DNA of 64,000 bases from Tianweitania aestuarii (lineage in GTDB: Bacteria > Pseudomonadota > Alphaproteobacteria > Rhizobiales > Rhizobiaceae): assembly GCF_018457165.1 (NCBI RefSeq), contig NZ_JAFMNX010000001.1, positions 1,364,001 through 1,428,000 of the forward strand. The letters run 5' to 3'. Below the pieces are notes generated by a model, which saw only the letters and a program-made list of their open reading frames with translations, was not told the DNA's origin and ran no database searches. Numbering within the stretch: position 1 is the stretch's first letter; each line of letters begins with the position of its first letter. This document shows, one piece after another, positions 8,341-17,255 of the stretch. The translations under genes were made by a program, and so were the position numbers.

Positions 8341-10529
8341 CGGGCTGCCTTTGCGGCAACCGGCTTGGCCGGACGGCTCGAGCGCGCGAGGTAAACGAGG
8401 CCGCGATAGGTCTGGAACAGCGCCAGACCGAAGAAGCGCACGGTTCCTTTCAGCAGGCCCGGATTACCGCGGCGCGACAGCTGGAACTGCGTCCACTGGC
8501 TGGAGTCGGCGAAAACGAGATCGGCGATCAGCTTCTGATGCAGCGGCTCCTGTGGCGCGAACAAGCAGCCAATGGCAGTTGTTTCGCCCAGCGTCTGAAC
8601 GTTGCGGATATTCATCGGCAAAATGTGCTGTTCTTGATCGAAATAGGTCTTGAAGCGAACGCCGGAGAGATCGTTCACCTTCGCTGCCGACGCTTCATGA
8701 CCGTAAAGCACGATGCGAACGCCATAGACCGAGACGTCCTCGATCGTACCTGGCAGCCATTGCTCGCCGAACTGGAATTCGCAGCGGCGGCTGACCTTGA
8801 TGCGCCGCGTGATCTGCCGTTCGCCGCGCTCAGACACCACGCCGAGGGCTGCACCCGCCATGATCAGGTTCAGCAAGTTCCAACCACCCACGACCAAGGT
8901 GACGTCGGCTTTGAAGGGCTCGGTGTAGACGCGGTAGATCGTGACGAAAACAGCGACCAGAAGAACCGCAAAGATGATAAAGAACGGGGTCGAAATCTCC
9001 GACAAGCGGCTGGTCGAGATCGATTCATCCTTGGCCGTCACCTTGAAGGTCGGCTTGCTCGGATGGAGGATCACGGAAATAACGGCCGGCAGAAGATGCA
9101 CGGTCTGAACATATTCGTAGAGTTCCGAGATCCAGGGCCAGCGGAACGCGCCATACAGATAGTTCTGCATGATCAGGTTCACGACCATGTAGGTCAACGT
9201 GTAGGCCATGAACTCGCCGCCCGAGGCGGTGAAGATCTCGAGGTCGAAGAACAGGTAGAACAAGGGCGCGACCAGGAAGATGGCGCGTGGAAACGGGAAC
9301 AGCCAGAACAGCGTCGAGGACATGTAGCAAAGGCGCTGCGGCAGGGAGAGGCCGCGCTTCAGGGGCGGAAAGCGATAACGCAGGATCTGCATCATGCCCT
9401 GGGCCCAGCGGCTGCGCTGGCCGATGAAGCTTGCGAATGTAGCAGGCTGAAGGCCGGCAATGAGCGGCTTGTCGATATAGATCGACTTCCAGCCCTTGCC
9501 GTGCAGAGCCAAAGCTGTTTCGCAGTCCTCGGTGATGGAGATGCCGCTGAAGCCGTCTGTTTCAGCAAGCGCTTTGCGTGACAGAACGGCAGCAGAGCCG
9601 CAAAAGAACGAGGCGTTCCACTTGTCCAGACCGCGCTGAATGATGCCGTAGAACATCTCGTTCTCGGACGGCATCTTCTCGAAGGTCTGAAGATTGCGCT
9701 CAAGCGGATCGGGATTGAGGAAGAAGTGCGGGGTTTGCACGAGGAAGAGTTTGTCTTCTTCCTGGAAGTAGCCAACCGTTTCCAGCAGAAAGTCGCGTGC
9801 CGGCGCATGGTCGGCATCGAAAACCGCGATCAGATCGCCGCTCGAATGTGCAAGTGCGTTGTTGAGATTGCCAGCTTTTGCGTGCTCGTTGCGCTCGCGC
9901 GTGATGTAAATCGCGCCGAGATCTTCCGCGAGCTTTTTCAGCTCCACATAGCGAGCCTCGGCGGCATGTGCGTCGGTGATCTTGGTGGAATTACGCTTCT
10001 GAACGGATCCGCCGTCGTCCAGCAGCCACACCTTGAACTTGTCGGCGGGGTAATCCATCGACACGGAGGCAGCGATGGTCTTCGCCAGCAGATCGGAATC
10101 TTCGTTGTAGGTCGGGATGAAGACGTCGACGGTCGGCAGGTTGTCCCAATCCTCGCGCTGCGCCTCGGCGCGCGACGGCTTCGCCGGCAGCGGCAGAGCC
10201 ACCACGAAAAGGCTGATGGCCAGCATCATCACGCTGTACATTTCAGCGAGATAAAGCAGCAAGCCGGGAATGAAATCTTCGAGCTGATTGACCGGAGGCA
10301 AGGTGCTGGTCGTGCGCCAGTAGACATAACGCATGACGATTGCCGTTCCGAAGGCAAGCGAGATCAGGCGCCAGATGCCTTCCGCGCTGATCGACTTCAG
10401 GATCATCATCACGGACAACACGAACAGGCCTGCGATGAGCTGCGTCCGCAAGCTGATCGGCAGCGTAACCAGCGCGACCACAGCCACCGACATGACGGCC
10501 CAGAATGCTACGAATACGAGCTTTCTCAT
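8337..10529 (-). CDS. bcsA: Cellulose synthase catalytic subunit (UDP-forming)
   Basis: 730 residues, family GT2. Membrane helices occupy about residues 4-115. The glycosyltransferase motifs are all present: DDG (171-173), DAD (238-240), TED (333-335) and QRSRW (371-375). More helices follow, then a C-terminal PilZ domain with RRIKVSRR and DVSVYG, the c-di-GMP-binding signatures. It polymerises UDP-glucose to beta-1,4-glucan and exports it across the inner membrane, activated by c-di-GMP. The ATG at 10529 has AAGGGA upstream. No diguanylate cyclase lies in this window. It heads the bcsABZ-TPR unit. Confidence 0.96.
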   Translation of the reverse strand: MRKLVFVAFWAVMSVAVVALVTLPISLRTQLIAGLFVLSVMMILKSISAEGIWRLISLAFGTAIVMRYVYWRTTSTLPPVNQLEDFIPGLLLYLAEMYSVMMLAISLFVVALPLPAKPSRAEAQREDWDNLPTVDVFIPTYNEDSDLLAKTIAASVSMDYPADKFKVWLLDDGGSVQKRNSTKITDAHAAEARYVELKKLAEDLGAIYITRERNEHAKAGNLNNALAHSSGDLIAVFDADHAPARDFLLETVGYFQEEDKLFLVQTPHFFLNPDPLERNLQTFEKMPSENEMFYGIIQRGLDKWNASFFCGSAAVLSRKALAETDGFSGISITEDCETALALHGKGWKSIYIDKPLIAGLQPATFASFIGQRSRWAQGMMQILRYRFPPLKRGLSLPQRLCYMSSTLFWLFPFPRAIFLVAPLFYLFFDLEIFTASGGEFMAYTLTYMVVNLIMQNYLYGAFRWPWISELYEYVQTVHLLPAVISVILHPSKPTFKVTAKDESISTSRLSEISTPFFIIFAVLLVAVFVTIYRVYTEPFKADVTLVVGGWNLLNLIMAGAALGVVSERGERQITRRIKVSRRCEFQFGEQWLPGTIEDVSVYGVRIVLYGHEASAAKVNDLSGVRFKTYFDQEQHILPMNIRNVQTLGETTAIGCLFAPQEPLHQKLIADLVFADSSQWTQFQLSRRGNPGLLKGTVRFFGLALFQTYRGLVYLARSSRPAKPVAAKAAR

Positions 10530-10755
10530 GAGCGCCTGTGTCCCTTCAGCTGTGATTGAAACAAGGCAATCAACTGCTTGGTCGCGCTTGCCATCGAGAA
10601 CACATCAAAGCCATGGGGGTTAACGAGCGGTGAATATCTGTTAACGCGCCGCCAAATCGTCTGCGAACGTGAAGAAACCCTTGAGGATCCGAGATCCGTG
10701 GCGGTCTCACCACCGTTCATCCAGTTAAGAGAGCCCAAGACCGGCATGATCTGTT
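10530..10755. promoter_or_regulatory. Upstream region of bcsA with paired GTTAACG heptamers
   Basis: This 226-bp gap between bcsN and bcsA contains two direct copies of GTTAACG, at 10619-10625 and 10640-10646, exactly 21 bp apart (two helical turns). Each core GTTAAC is itself palindromic. Such spacing fits two regulator molecules on one DNA face, so this is a candidate operator for the cellulose operon. I see no convincing intrinsic terminator after bcsN and cannot place the -35/-10 with confidence. Confidence 0.35.
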
Positions 10756-11844
10756 TTACCGGTTATCCGGGGGTGGAGCAGGCACGGCTCCAAACCCGCT
10801 CGAGGTCGCTTGCGAAGTCGTTGTCGGCACAGCAGTTCTCGGCGCAGATGGCGCCGCGTCGGACGAACCTGAAACCGGCGGCAACAAAGTGGAGATCGAG
10901 CGTGTCGCGCCTCCACTTGGAGCTGCCGTCGAAGCAGAAGGCGAAGCTTGCGGTGCGGTGATGGGGCCGGTTCTTGCCGACGGAGGCGGTGGCGGAACCG
11001 TTGGGCCCACCGGCTGAAGCAATTCAACCGGCGGTGCAGAAACCGGTGCGGCGGCAGCCTGGGTGCGACGCGGCGCACGCCTTGTCGGCGCAGGCGCAGG
11101 TGGCGGAGCAGGCTGTTGCAGCACCGGCTCCAACTGGCCAAGGGCAGTCGGATAAACATCCGGTCCTGGTACGCCCAGGCTTTCGGGTACTTTGGATGGA
11201 TCACCGTAGGGGTTCCATCCCTCGGCATCCACGAAGACGTTGGCGGTATAGCCGTACATCACGGCGAGCAACTGCGCTTCCGTTGCGCCGGTCTCGCAAA
11301 GCCGCAGACGAATATCGATCGAGCCGCGGTCATTCCAAGAGAACTGACGCGAGCGAATGTTCTGGAAGCCGTACAGGCAGGTCTCGCGCCCCCTGCGGCC
11401 GACGGCATAGCCGAAGGGTCCGTAGCGGTTCTGGACATAGAAAGGTGCGCGCTGAAGCGGCAGACCCGGAACGACGCGCCGAATTTCGCTATCTATGTTG
11501 CGAAGTGGCTGGAACTGCTCGGGCATGGCCGTTTGGCCTTCCGCAACCGCCTTGATCGGCCCGTAAAGTCGAACACGGAAGCTGTTCTGAACAGGCAAGG
11601 TCGATTTGGTCGCAAGCGCAATGTCTTGCTGGATGCCGTTTGTGTAGGTGCGCTCGGTTACTGCGACCACCGCAGGGCCGCCCGGCGGGGGCAGGATATA
11701 GGCTGAGCTGTTTGCGACAACGCGCTCAACGGAAGATGTGCCTACCTGCAGTGTGCGCGTGCATCCGGTCGACGCAAAAACCGCTGCGGCTGTCAGGAAC
11801 AACAGCCCTAATCGTCCAGCGGTCATTGAGTTTATGCGCTTCAT
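10756..11844 (-). CDS. bcsN: Cellulose biosynthesis lipoprotein BcsN
   Basis: 362 residues from the ATG at 11844; an in-frame TTG at 11871 would add nine residues and neither has a clear Shine-Dalgarno. After MKRINSM comes a hydrophobic stretch ending FASTGC, a plausible lipobox. The N-terminal two thirds (EIRRVVPGLPLQRAPFYVQ, YGPFGYAVGRRGRETC) match my memory of the rhizobial BcsN family. The last 130 residues are almost all Pro, Ala, Ser and Thr. BcsN is an accessory protein of Agrobacterium-type cellulose loci with no known enzymatic activity. It lies 226 bp upstream of bcsA and may be a separate transcript. Confidence 0.8.
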   Translation of the reverse strand: MKRINSMTAGRLGLLFLTAAAVFASTGCTRTLQVGTSSVERVVANSSAYILPPPGGPAVVAVTERTYTNGIQQDIALATKSTLPVQNSFRVRLYGPIKAVAEGQTAMPEQFQPLRNIDSEIRRVVPGLPLQRAPFYVQNRYGPFGYAVGRRGRETCLYGFQNIRSRQFSWNDRGSIDIRLRLCETGATEAQLLAVMYGYTANVFVDAEGWNPYGDPSKVPESLGVPGPDVYPTALGQLEPVLQQPAPPPAPAPTRRAPRRTQAAAAPVSAPPVELLQPVGPTVPPPPPSARTGPITAPQASPSASTAAPSGGATRSISTLLPPVSGSSDAAPSAPRTAVPTTTSQATSSGFGAVPAPPPDNR

Positions 11845-11998
11845 AACCGAGTTGCATATGAGATTCGGCAAGAAGCAAGAAGAGCGCGCCGGTTACTGTC
11901 TCCAGACCGGCGCAAGCTTCGCGAACAAGGAAGCTGGCAAGATCAAGTGGCCAGTGCATTGTCGAGGAGCGATGCACCGCCAATCTTCACCGAATGCC

Positions 11999-12745
11999 TC
12001 AAATACAGCGGCCGCCGTCGACTTCCATGGCCACGCCGGTGACCATGCTGGCCTCATCCGAGCACAGGAAACATGCCGCATTGCCCATATCTTCCGGGGT
12101 CGAGAAGCGCCCGATAGGGATTGTGGACAGGAATTTGGCGCGAATGTCCGGTGTGTCCTCGCCCATGAAGGTCTTGAGCAGCGGGGTATCGCCGGCAACC
12201 GGGTTGATGGCGTTGACCCGGATGCCGAACGGCGCGAGTTCGACGGCCATGCCGCGTGTTGCCGTGATGGCCCAGCCCTTGGACGCGTTGTACCAGGTCA
12301 GGTTCGGACGAGGGCTGACGCCACCGGTCGAGGCAACGTTGAGGATCGCGCCATATGTCTGCGCCTTGAACAGCGGCACGATAGCCTTGGCGCCGAAATA
12401 GATCGCCTTCATGTTTACGGCGGCCACGCGATCGAACACGTCTTCTTCCACCGATTCAAGCGGCTGGGGCAGGTGGCCGACACCGGCATTGTTGACCAGG
12501 ATGTGGACGCCGCCGAAGGCCGACTTCGTGGCGTCAACGATCGACTCGAACCCGCCTTGCGACGCGACATCGGCTTCAAAGGCTTGCACCTGTTCACCAA
12601 TGCTCTCTGCAACGCGGCGTGCGCCTTCGAGATTGCGATCAGCGATCAAAACCTTGGCACCTTCGGCCGCGAACTTGCGGACGATGCCCTCGCCAAAGCC
12701 GGATCCGCCGCCGGTCACGATCGCAATCTTGTTTTCAAGACGCAT
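11999..12745 (-). CDS. Short-chain dehydrogenase/reductase (SDR), FabG-like
   Basis: 248 residues starting at the ATG at 12745, placed about 9 nt after GGAAAGG; the ATG three codons upstream is too close to that site. Classical SDR features: TGGGSGFG near residue 12 binds NAD(P); NNAGVG at about 84; the catalytic Ser in NVASTGG; and Tyr and Lys in YNASK. The C-terminus VDGGRCI is typical of the family. It is likely a cytoplasmic NAD(P)H-dependent alcohol/ketone oxidoreductase. The substrate cannot be read from sequence. It stands alone, divergent from rlpA. Confidence 0.85.
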   Translation of the reverse strand: MRLENKIAIVTGGGSGFGEGIVRKFAAEGAKVLIADRNLEGARRVAESIGEQVQAFEADVASQGGFESIVDATKSAFGGVHILVNNAGVGHLPQPLESVEEDVFDRVAAVNMKAIYFGAKAIVPLFKAQTYGAILNVASTGGVSPRPNLTWYNASKGWAITATRGMAVELAPFGIRVNAINPVAGDTPLLKTFMGEDTPDIRAKFLSTIPIGRFSTPEDMGNAACFLCSDEASMVTGVAMEVDGGRCI

Positions 12746-12985
12746 GGTTCTCATCCCTTTCCAATTATCGGTGCTGTTCGGGAGGCTTAAAGTGCTCATC
12801 GCGCATTCTTGTCAACTGAAGAGGGCGACTCACGCTTCCGCCATTTTGCTGCCGTAATTCGTTAATGCAGTACTAAGGGTTGTGTGTGCACAACAACAAG
12901 GAAGACGAGGGCTCGGGACGGGCTGCGTCGAACCACGATCCGGGTGTATGCCGGTGTCAGTAGTGCGTGCGTGGGGACAAACAGG
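12746..12985. promoter_or_regulatory. Divergent promoter region between the SDR gene and rlpA
   Basis: This 240-bp gap must carry promoters for both genes. It contains TTAA-N7-CTAA (12862-12876), one mismatch from the CtrA box TTAA-N7-TTAA, and next to it a 6-bp inverted repeat GTTGTG-TGTG-CACAAC (12879-12894). Cell-cycle control of rlpA would make sense for a septal protein, but this is inference from a degenerate match. An open frame extends rlpA back to about 12884; I judge that part noncoding because the lipoprotein signal begins at 12986. Confidence 0.35.
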
Positions 12986-14161
12986 ATGCGAGTGGCTTCC
13001 GTCAAAGCGGTGCGACGTGTCACGGGTGTGGTTGCAGTGTCGATGCTGGCCGTTCTGGTCGCGTCCTGCGCAAGCCAGCAGAAGACGTCTTCAAAGAAGA
13101 CGCGCTCTAAGGAATATTTTGCCGAGTCCGTTTATGGCGTGAAGGCAAGCCCGCGCGTCAGCAACCTGCGCACGAAGCTTCCGCGTGGCGGTGGCCGCGA
13201 CCAGACGGGCAAGCCCTACATGGTCAAGGGCCGCTGGTATTACCCCAAGGAAGAAAAAGGCTACTCCAAGACCGGCGAGGCGTCCTGGTATGGTTCGGCC
13301 TTCCACGGTCGCCTGACCGCCAACGGCGAGATCTACGACATGACGCATCTGACGGCTGCGCATCCGACGATGCCGCTGCCGAGCTATGCGCGCGTCACCA
13401 ACATGAAGAACGGCAACTCGGTTATCGTGCGCGTCAACGATCGTGGTCCTTATGAAAAGGGCCGCGTGATCGACTTGTCGCAGAAGGCGGCTGAGATGCT
13501 TGATTACGCCCATTCCGGCATGGCGTCGGTGAAGGTGGATTACGTCGGCCGTGCACCGCTGGACGGCAAGGACGACAGCTACCTCATGGCCTCGTATCGA
13601 CCCGGCAACGGCGCGCTCGATCCAAGCGACGGCCTGCCGACCGGCGTGATGGTTGCCATGAACGGTGCAACGCGCAGCAGCGCTTCTTCGTCGGCTTCGA
13701 CGGTCGCTTATCCGAATGGCGGTCTTGCGGCCTTCGGTGCGGTTTCGGTCGCTTCGGTGGTTCTGCCGGATTACGGCCCGATGGCGCCGGATCGTCCGGG
13801 CGCTTTCCAGGTTGCCAGCACGACAATGCCGGTTCTCGGCTATGCCGAGCAGCGTTCCGCCAAGGCTGCAGCAGCTTTCTCTGCACTGGAAGGCAAGACG
13901 CCGGTTGCTGCCGCCGTTGCCAATCAGTGGAAGCAGGCGCTGGATGGTTTGAACGACTATGTCGCCGTCGGCACCTATGCGACGCAAGAAGAAGCGCTGA
14001 AGCGTTCCGCAGCCTTGTCGTCCTTCGGCAAGATCGGCTTCGAGATGTCCGATGCGGGTGTGGCGCTCACTTTGCGTCCCGATGGTCGCACAGCCATCGA
14101 CGACATGCTGCAGGCTGCCTGGGACAATGGCGCGTCCGACGCTTTCGTGATCCACGACTGA
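12986..14161 (+). CDS. rlpA: Septal ring lytic transglycosylase RlpA, lipoprotein
   Basis: 391 residues from the ATG at 12986. That start gives a short basic region, a hydrophobic core (VVAVSMLAVLVAS) and Cys at about residue 27 as lipidation site. The double-psi beta-barrel domain is at about residues 75-165, with GEASWYGSAFHGRLTANGE and VNDRGPYEKGRVIDLS; the Asp of NDRGP corresponds to the catalytic Asp of active RlpA. A C-terminal SPOR-like domain (YVAVGTYATQEEALKRSAAL) should bind denuded glycan strands at the septum. RlpA cleaves peptide-free peptidoglycan during daughter-cell separation. It is followed by a DacA-like gene, another envelope protein. Confidence 0.9.
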   Translation: MRVASVKAVRRVTGVVAVSMLAVLVASCASQQKTSSKKTRSKEYFAESVYGVKASPRVSNLRTKLPRGGGRDQTGKPYMVKGRWYYPKEEKGYSKTGEASWYGSAFHGRLTANGEIYDMTHLTAAHPTMPLPSYARVTNMKNGNSVIVRVNDRGPYEKGRVIDLSQKAAEMLDYAHSGMASVKVDYVGRAPLDGKDDSYLMASYRPGNGALDPSDGLPTGVMVAMNGATRSSASSSASTVAYPNGGLAAFGAVSVASVVLPDYGPMAPDRPGAFQVASTTMPVLGYAEQRSAKAAAAFSALEGKTPVAAAVANQWKQALDGLNDYVAVGTYATQEEALKRSAALSSFGKIGFEMSDAGVALTLRPDGRTAIDDMLQAAWDNGASDAFVIHD

Positions 14162-14189
14162 GATGTCGTTTACCTCCATCTGCTAGGAT

Positions 14190-14210
14190 AAAGGAGGACG
14201 CACCTCCTTT
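14190..14210 (+). promoter_or_regulatory. Perfect hairpin enclosing the Shine-Dalgarno of the dac-like gene
   Basis: AAAGGAGG (14190-14197) and CCTCCTTT (14203-14210) are perfect complements around the 5-nt loop ACGCA. The left arm is the only good Shine-Dalgarno for the next gene, and the right arm runs into the candidate TTG start at 14209-14211. In RNA the hairpin would block initiation. It could alternatively be a short terminator for rlpA, whose stop is 28 nt upstream, but only three U follow. Confidence 0.6.
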
Positions 14211-15411
14211 GAACGCAGATGGAATGGCAGTGTTGACCCACAAACATCGCGGCAGACTGACTGGCCTGAGCCTCGCTCTCGTGCTTCTCGCGCCAACGGC
14301 TTGGGCGCAAGGAGAGGCTTCCAAGCAGCGGTTCGAGACCAAGGCCCCGCAAGCCTTTCTGATGGAAGCCAAGACCGGCACCGTGCTTTTTTCCAAGCAG
14401 CCGGATACGCTGATTGCGCCGGCCGCCCTTGCCAAGCTGATGACGATGGAAGTCGTGTTCGACGCGCTCAAGTCGGGCCGTGCCAAGCTCGACGATGTTT
14501 ACACCGTGAGCGAGAATGCCTGGCGCACCGGCGGTGCCCCGTCACGCGGCTCCACGATGTTTGCCGCGGTCAAGTCGCAGCTGACGCTCAACGATCTCAT
14601 TCAAGGTGCAATCGTTCAGTCCGCCAATGATGCCTGCATCATCATTGCGGAAGGTATGGCGGGTTCGGAAGCAAAGTTTGCCGAGCTGATGAACGAGCGC
14701 GCGCGCGAAATCGGCCTCAAGAAGTCCGTGTTCAAGAATGCCACTGGTCTGCCTGCGGAAGGGCAGGTGGTCAGTCTCAGCGAACTCGCTATTCTCGGTC
14801 GCCACATCTGGGAGACCTATCCCGAGCTTTATCGCATCTATGCGCAGCGCGACTTTACCTGGAACAAGATCACCCAGCGAAACCGAAATCCGCTTCTGTC
14901 GGCCGGGATTGGTGCCGATGGCATGGGAACGGGCTACACAGAAGCCAGCGGCTACGCCATTCTGGGTTCCGCCGAGCAGAACGGACGCCGTTTGTTTGCC
15001 GCGATGAGTGGCATGACGAGTGAAGCCGAGCGTGCGCAGGAAGCACGCAAGTTGCTCGATTACGGCCTCAACGGTTTTGAAGATGCCCACTTGTTCGATG
15101 CCGGCGCTATCATCGGCACGGCGCGCGTTTATGGCGGCATGAAGCAGGACGTGCCGCTGAAGTCACTCGATCCAGTCGAGGTCTTCGTGCCGCTGACCGA
15201 CAAGGATCTCGTCAAGGTTCACCTTGTTTACGACGGACCTTTGCGCGCGCCGATTGCTTCGAACCAGCCGATCGGATCGCTGGAAGTCTGGATTGGAGAC
15301 AGTCTTGCGAAAAGCTTTCAGCTGGCTGCAGCCGAAGATGTCGCGCTTGGTTCGCTGAGCAGCCGCGCCGCGGATGCCGCCCATGAGCTTGCCTTTGGAT
15401 GGCTGCGCTAG
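14209..15411 (+). CDS. DacA/DacF-like D-Ala-D-Ala carboxypeptidase homologue lacking the catalytic serine
   Basis: 400 residues from the TTG at 14209, chosen because AAGGAGG lies 11 nt upstream; the ATG at 14224 is the alternative. The signal peptide ends at about TAWAQG. The fold is clearly a low-molecular-mass penicillin-binding protein of the S11 family (FLMEAKTGTVLFSKQPD at the N-terminus). However, the SxxK motif reads PAALAK, with Ala (codon 14425-14427) where the nucleophilic Ser belongs, and the KTG motif reads GTG (codon 14926-14928 is GGA, Gly). SxN is intact as SAN. The beta-sandwich C-terminal domain is present. It is most likely a non-catalytic peptidoglycan-binding or regulatory protein, although databases would call it a carboxypeptidase. 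Confidence 0.82.
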   Translation: MNADGMAVLTHKHRGRLTGLSLALVLLAPTAWAQGEASKQRFETKAPQAFLMEAKTGTVLFSKQPDTLIAPAALAKLMTMEVVFDALKSGRAKLDDVYTVSENAWRTGGAPSRGSTMFAAVKSQLTLNDLIQGAIVQSANDACIIIAEGMAGSEAKFAELMNERAREIGLKKSVFKNATGLPAEGQVVSLSELAILGRHIWETYPELYRIYAQRDFTWNKITQRNRNPLLSAGIGADGMGTGYTEASGYAILGSAEQNGRRLFAAMSGMTSEAERAQEARKLLDYGLNGFEDAHLFDAGAIIGTARVYGGMKQDVPLKSLDPVEVFVPLTDKDLVKVHLVYDGPLRAPIASNQPIGSLEVWIGDSLAKSFQLAAAEDVALGSLSSRAADAAHELAFGWLR

Positions 15412-15491
15412 AACCAGCCAGCCACGTCTGGATATGCCGGGACGTATAGCTTAGATGTCCGGCAGGCGGATCAACTGCCGGGACGGTCTCT

Positions 15492-16160
15492 TTGGCACAC
15501 GGTTTTTTCATTACATTCGAAGGCGGTGAGGGCGCTGGAAAGTCCACGCAGATCCGCCGCTTTGCCAAGCGACTGGAAGCGGCCGGCCGCGATGTGGTGG
15601 TCACGCGTGAGCCAGGTGGTTCGCCCGGTGCGGAAGCGGTGCGCCATGTGCTCTTGTCCGGTGCCGCCGAACCCTTCGGGCCGAAGACCGAAGCGATCCT
15701 GTTTTCTGCCGCGCGTGCGGATCATGTCGACACGGTCATCCGCCCCGCCGTTGAAGCCGGAAAAGTCGTTCTGTGCGACCGCTACATGGATTCGTCGCGT
15801 GTTTATCAGGGCGTCACCGGCAACCTCGATCCCCATTTCATGCGCGGGCTCGAATCTGTTGCGATCGACGGCATGCTGCCGGATCTCACGCTCATTCTGG
15901 ACATCGATCCTCGTCTCGGCCTCACACGCGCCAGTCAGCGTCGTGGGAACGACGAGGCCGATCGCTTCGAAAAGGAAACGCTGGCGATCCACCGCGCCCG
16001 TCGTGAAGCCTTCCTGGAGATTGCCCGCAACGAGCCGGAGCGATGCGCCGTGGTCAACGCTTCGCATGATGTGGAGAGAACGGCACAGGGCATCTGGCAA
16101 GCCGTGCAGGAGCGTCTTCCCGAGCTTGCTCAAGCCGATAAGGTGAGTGGCGATGTATGA
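15492..16160 (+). CDS. tmk: Thymidylate kinase
   Basis: 222 residues from a TTG start; the P-loop [12 protein letters not shown] begins at residue 9, so no later start is possible, and no upstream ATG fits. [13 protein letters not shown] carries the DR(Y/H) motif for dTMP binding and [13 protein letters not shown] is the LID region. It phosphorylates dTMP to dTDP with ATP. It overlaps the start of holB by 8 nt, as in many proteobacteria where tmk and holB are paired. Confidence 0.95.
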   Translation: MAHGFFITFEGGEGAGKSTQIRRFAKRLEAAGRDVVVTREPGGSPGAEAVRHVLLSGAAEPFGPKTEAILFSAARADHVDTVIRPAVEAGKVVLCDRYMDSSRVYQGVTGNLDPHFMRGLESVAIDGMLPDLTLILDIDPRLGLTRASQRRGNDEADRFEKETLAIHRARREAFLEIARNEPERCAVVNASHDVERTAQGIWQAVQERLPELAQADKVSGDV

Positions 16161-17193
16161 GCGTCTTGCGCCACTGACCCACGATTCGCTGGACGACATT
16201 CCTGAACCGTCCGAGACCTTGCGGCTCGTCGGGCACCATGACGCGCGCGAAATGCTGCGTTCGGCTCATGCTGGAAGCAAGCTGCATCACGCGATCCTGC
16301 TGTCTGGCCCGCAAGGCATCGGCAAGGCTACGCTGGCCTTTCAGTTTGCAGCTCAGCTTTTGGGCGAGGGCACGCCCGGCGGCTTTGATCCGCGTGATCC
16401 CGCCGGAGGGCTGTATCGTCAGATCGCCAGCGGCGCGCATCCCGGCGTGCTGCATCTCAGCCGCCCTTATGACGACAAGACGAAGAAATTCCGCACTGTC
16501 ATCACGGCCGACGAGATCCGCCGCGTGAGCCGGTTCCTGTCTTTGCGCACACATGACGGCGGTTATCGCATCGTGATCGTCGATCCCGCCGACGACATGA
16601 ACCGCAGTGCGGCCAATGCTTTGCTGAAGAACCTGGAAGAACCACCTTCGAAGGTGTTGTTTATCCTGATCTCGCATTCGCCCGGCAGGCTGCTGCCCAC
16701 CATTCGCTCGCGCGCGCAGGTCATCAAGTTCCAGCCGTTGGGCGTCGACGATCTTTTCGAGGCAATGGGTGCGCTTCAGGTTGCGCTCCCGGGTACAGCT
16801 GAGGAGCGCGCAGAGCTGGCGCGCCGTGCCGGTGGCAGCCCGCGGGCGGCCATTCTTCTGACGCTGCATGGCGGCCTTGAAATCGCGCAAGCAACCGACA
16901 AGCTGATCGCCGGTCGCTCGAATGATGTGGCTGCAGCCTACAAGCTCGCCGATGCCGTGACCGGCCGCGATGCCGGCATGCAGTTCCAGCTGTTCAACGC
17001 TTATGCGCTTGAGCGTCTGTCGGAAGCGGCAACGACGCTTGGTCATGACGGGCATGCGGCTGCGGCTGCACGTGTCGCCGATGCCTGGACCGATGCCACG
17101 CGGCGCATTGGAGAAACGGAAGCCTATAATCTCGACAAGAAGCAGCATGTCATGTCCATGCTTCAAACGCTTCGCGAGCAGCTGGCGGCCTAA
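16153..17193 (+). CDS. holB: DNA polymerase III delta' subunit (clamp loader)
   Basis: 346 residues from the ATG at 16153, with AAGGTG at 7 nt; a GTG at 16147 is too close to that site. An AAA+ domain covers about residues 30-220: [15 protein letters not shown] is the Walker A-like loop, and [21 protein letters not shown] followed by [10 protein letters not shown] is the conserved region of DnaX/HolB proteins. In the clamp loader delta' acts as the stator that helps open and load the beta clamp. It is part of the tmk-holB-metG-tatD-MBL run on the plus strand. Confidence 0.92.
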   Translation: MYERLAPLTHDSLDDIPEPSETLRLVGHHDAREMLRSAHAGSKLHHAILLSGPQGIGKATLAFQFAAQLLGEGTPGGFDPRDPAGGLYRQIASGAHPGVLHLSRPYDDKTKKFRTVITADEIRRVSRFLSLRTHDGGYRIVIVDPADDMNRSAANALLKNLEEPPSKVLFILISHSPGRLLPTIRSRAQVIKFQPLGVDDLFEAMGALQVALPGTAEERAELARRAGGSPRAAILLTLHGGLEIAQATDKLIAGRSNDVAAAYKLADAVTGRDAGMQFQLFNAYALERLSEAATTLGHDGHAAAAARVADAWTDATRRIGETEAYNLDKKQHVMSMLQTLREQLAA

Positions 17194-17255
17194 GCGTCTG
17201 GCCATCCGGGCGGGGATGGTCTAGGGAGCAGGCTTTCCCAATTGGCCGCACCCGA

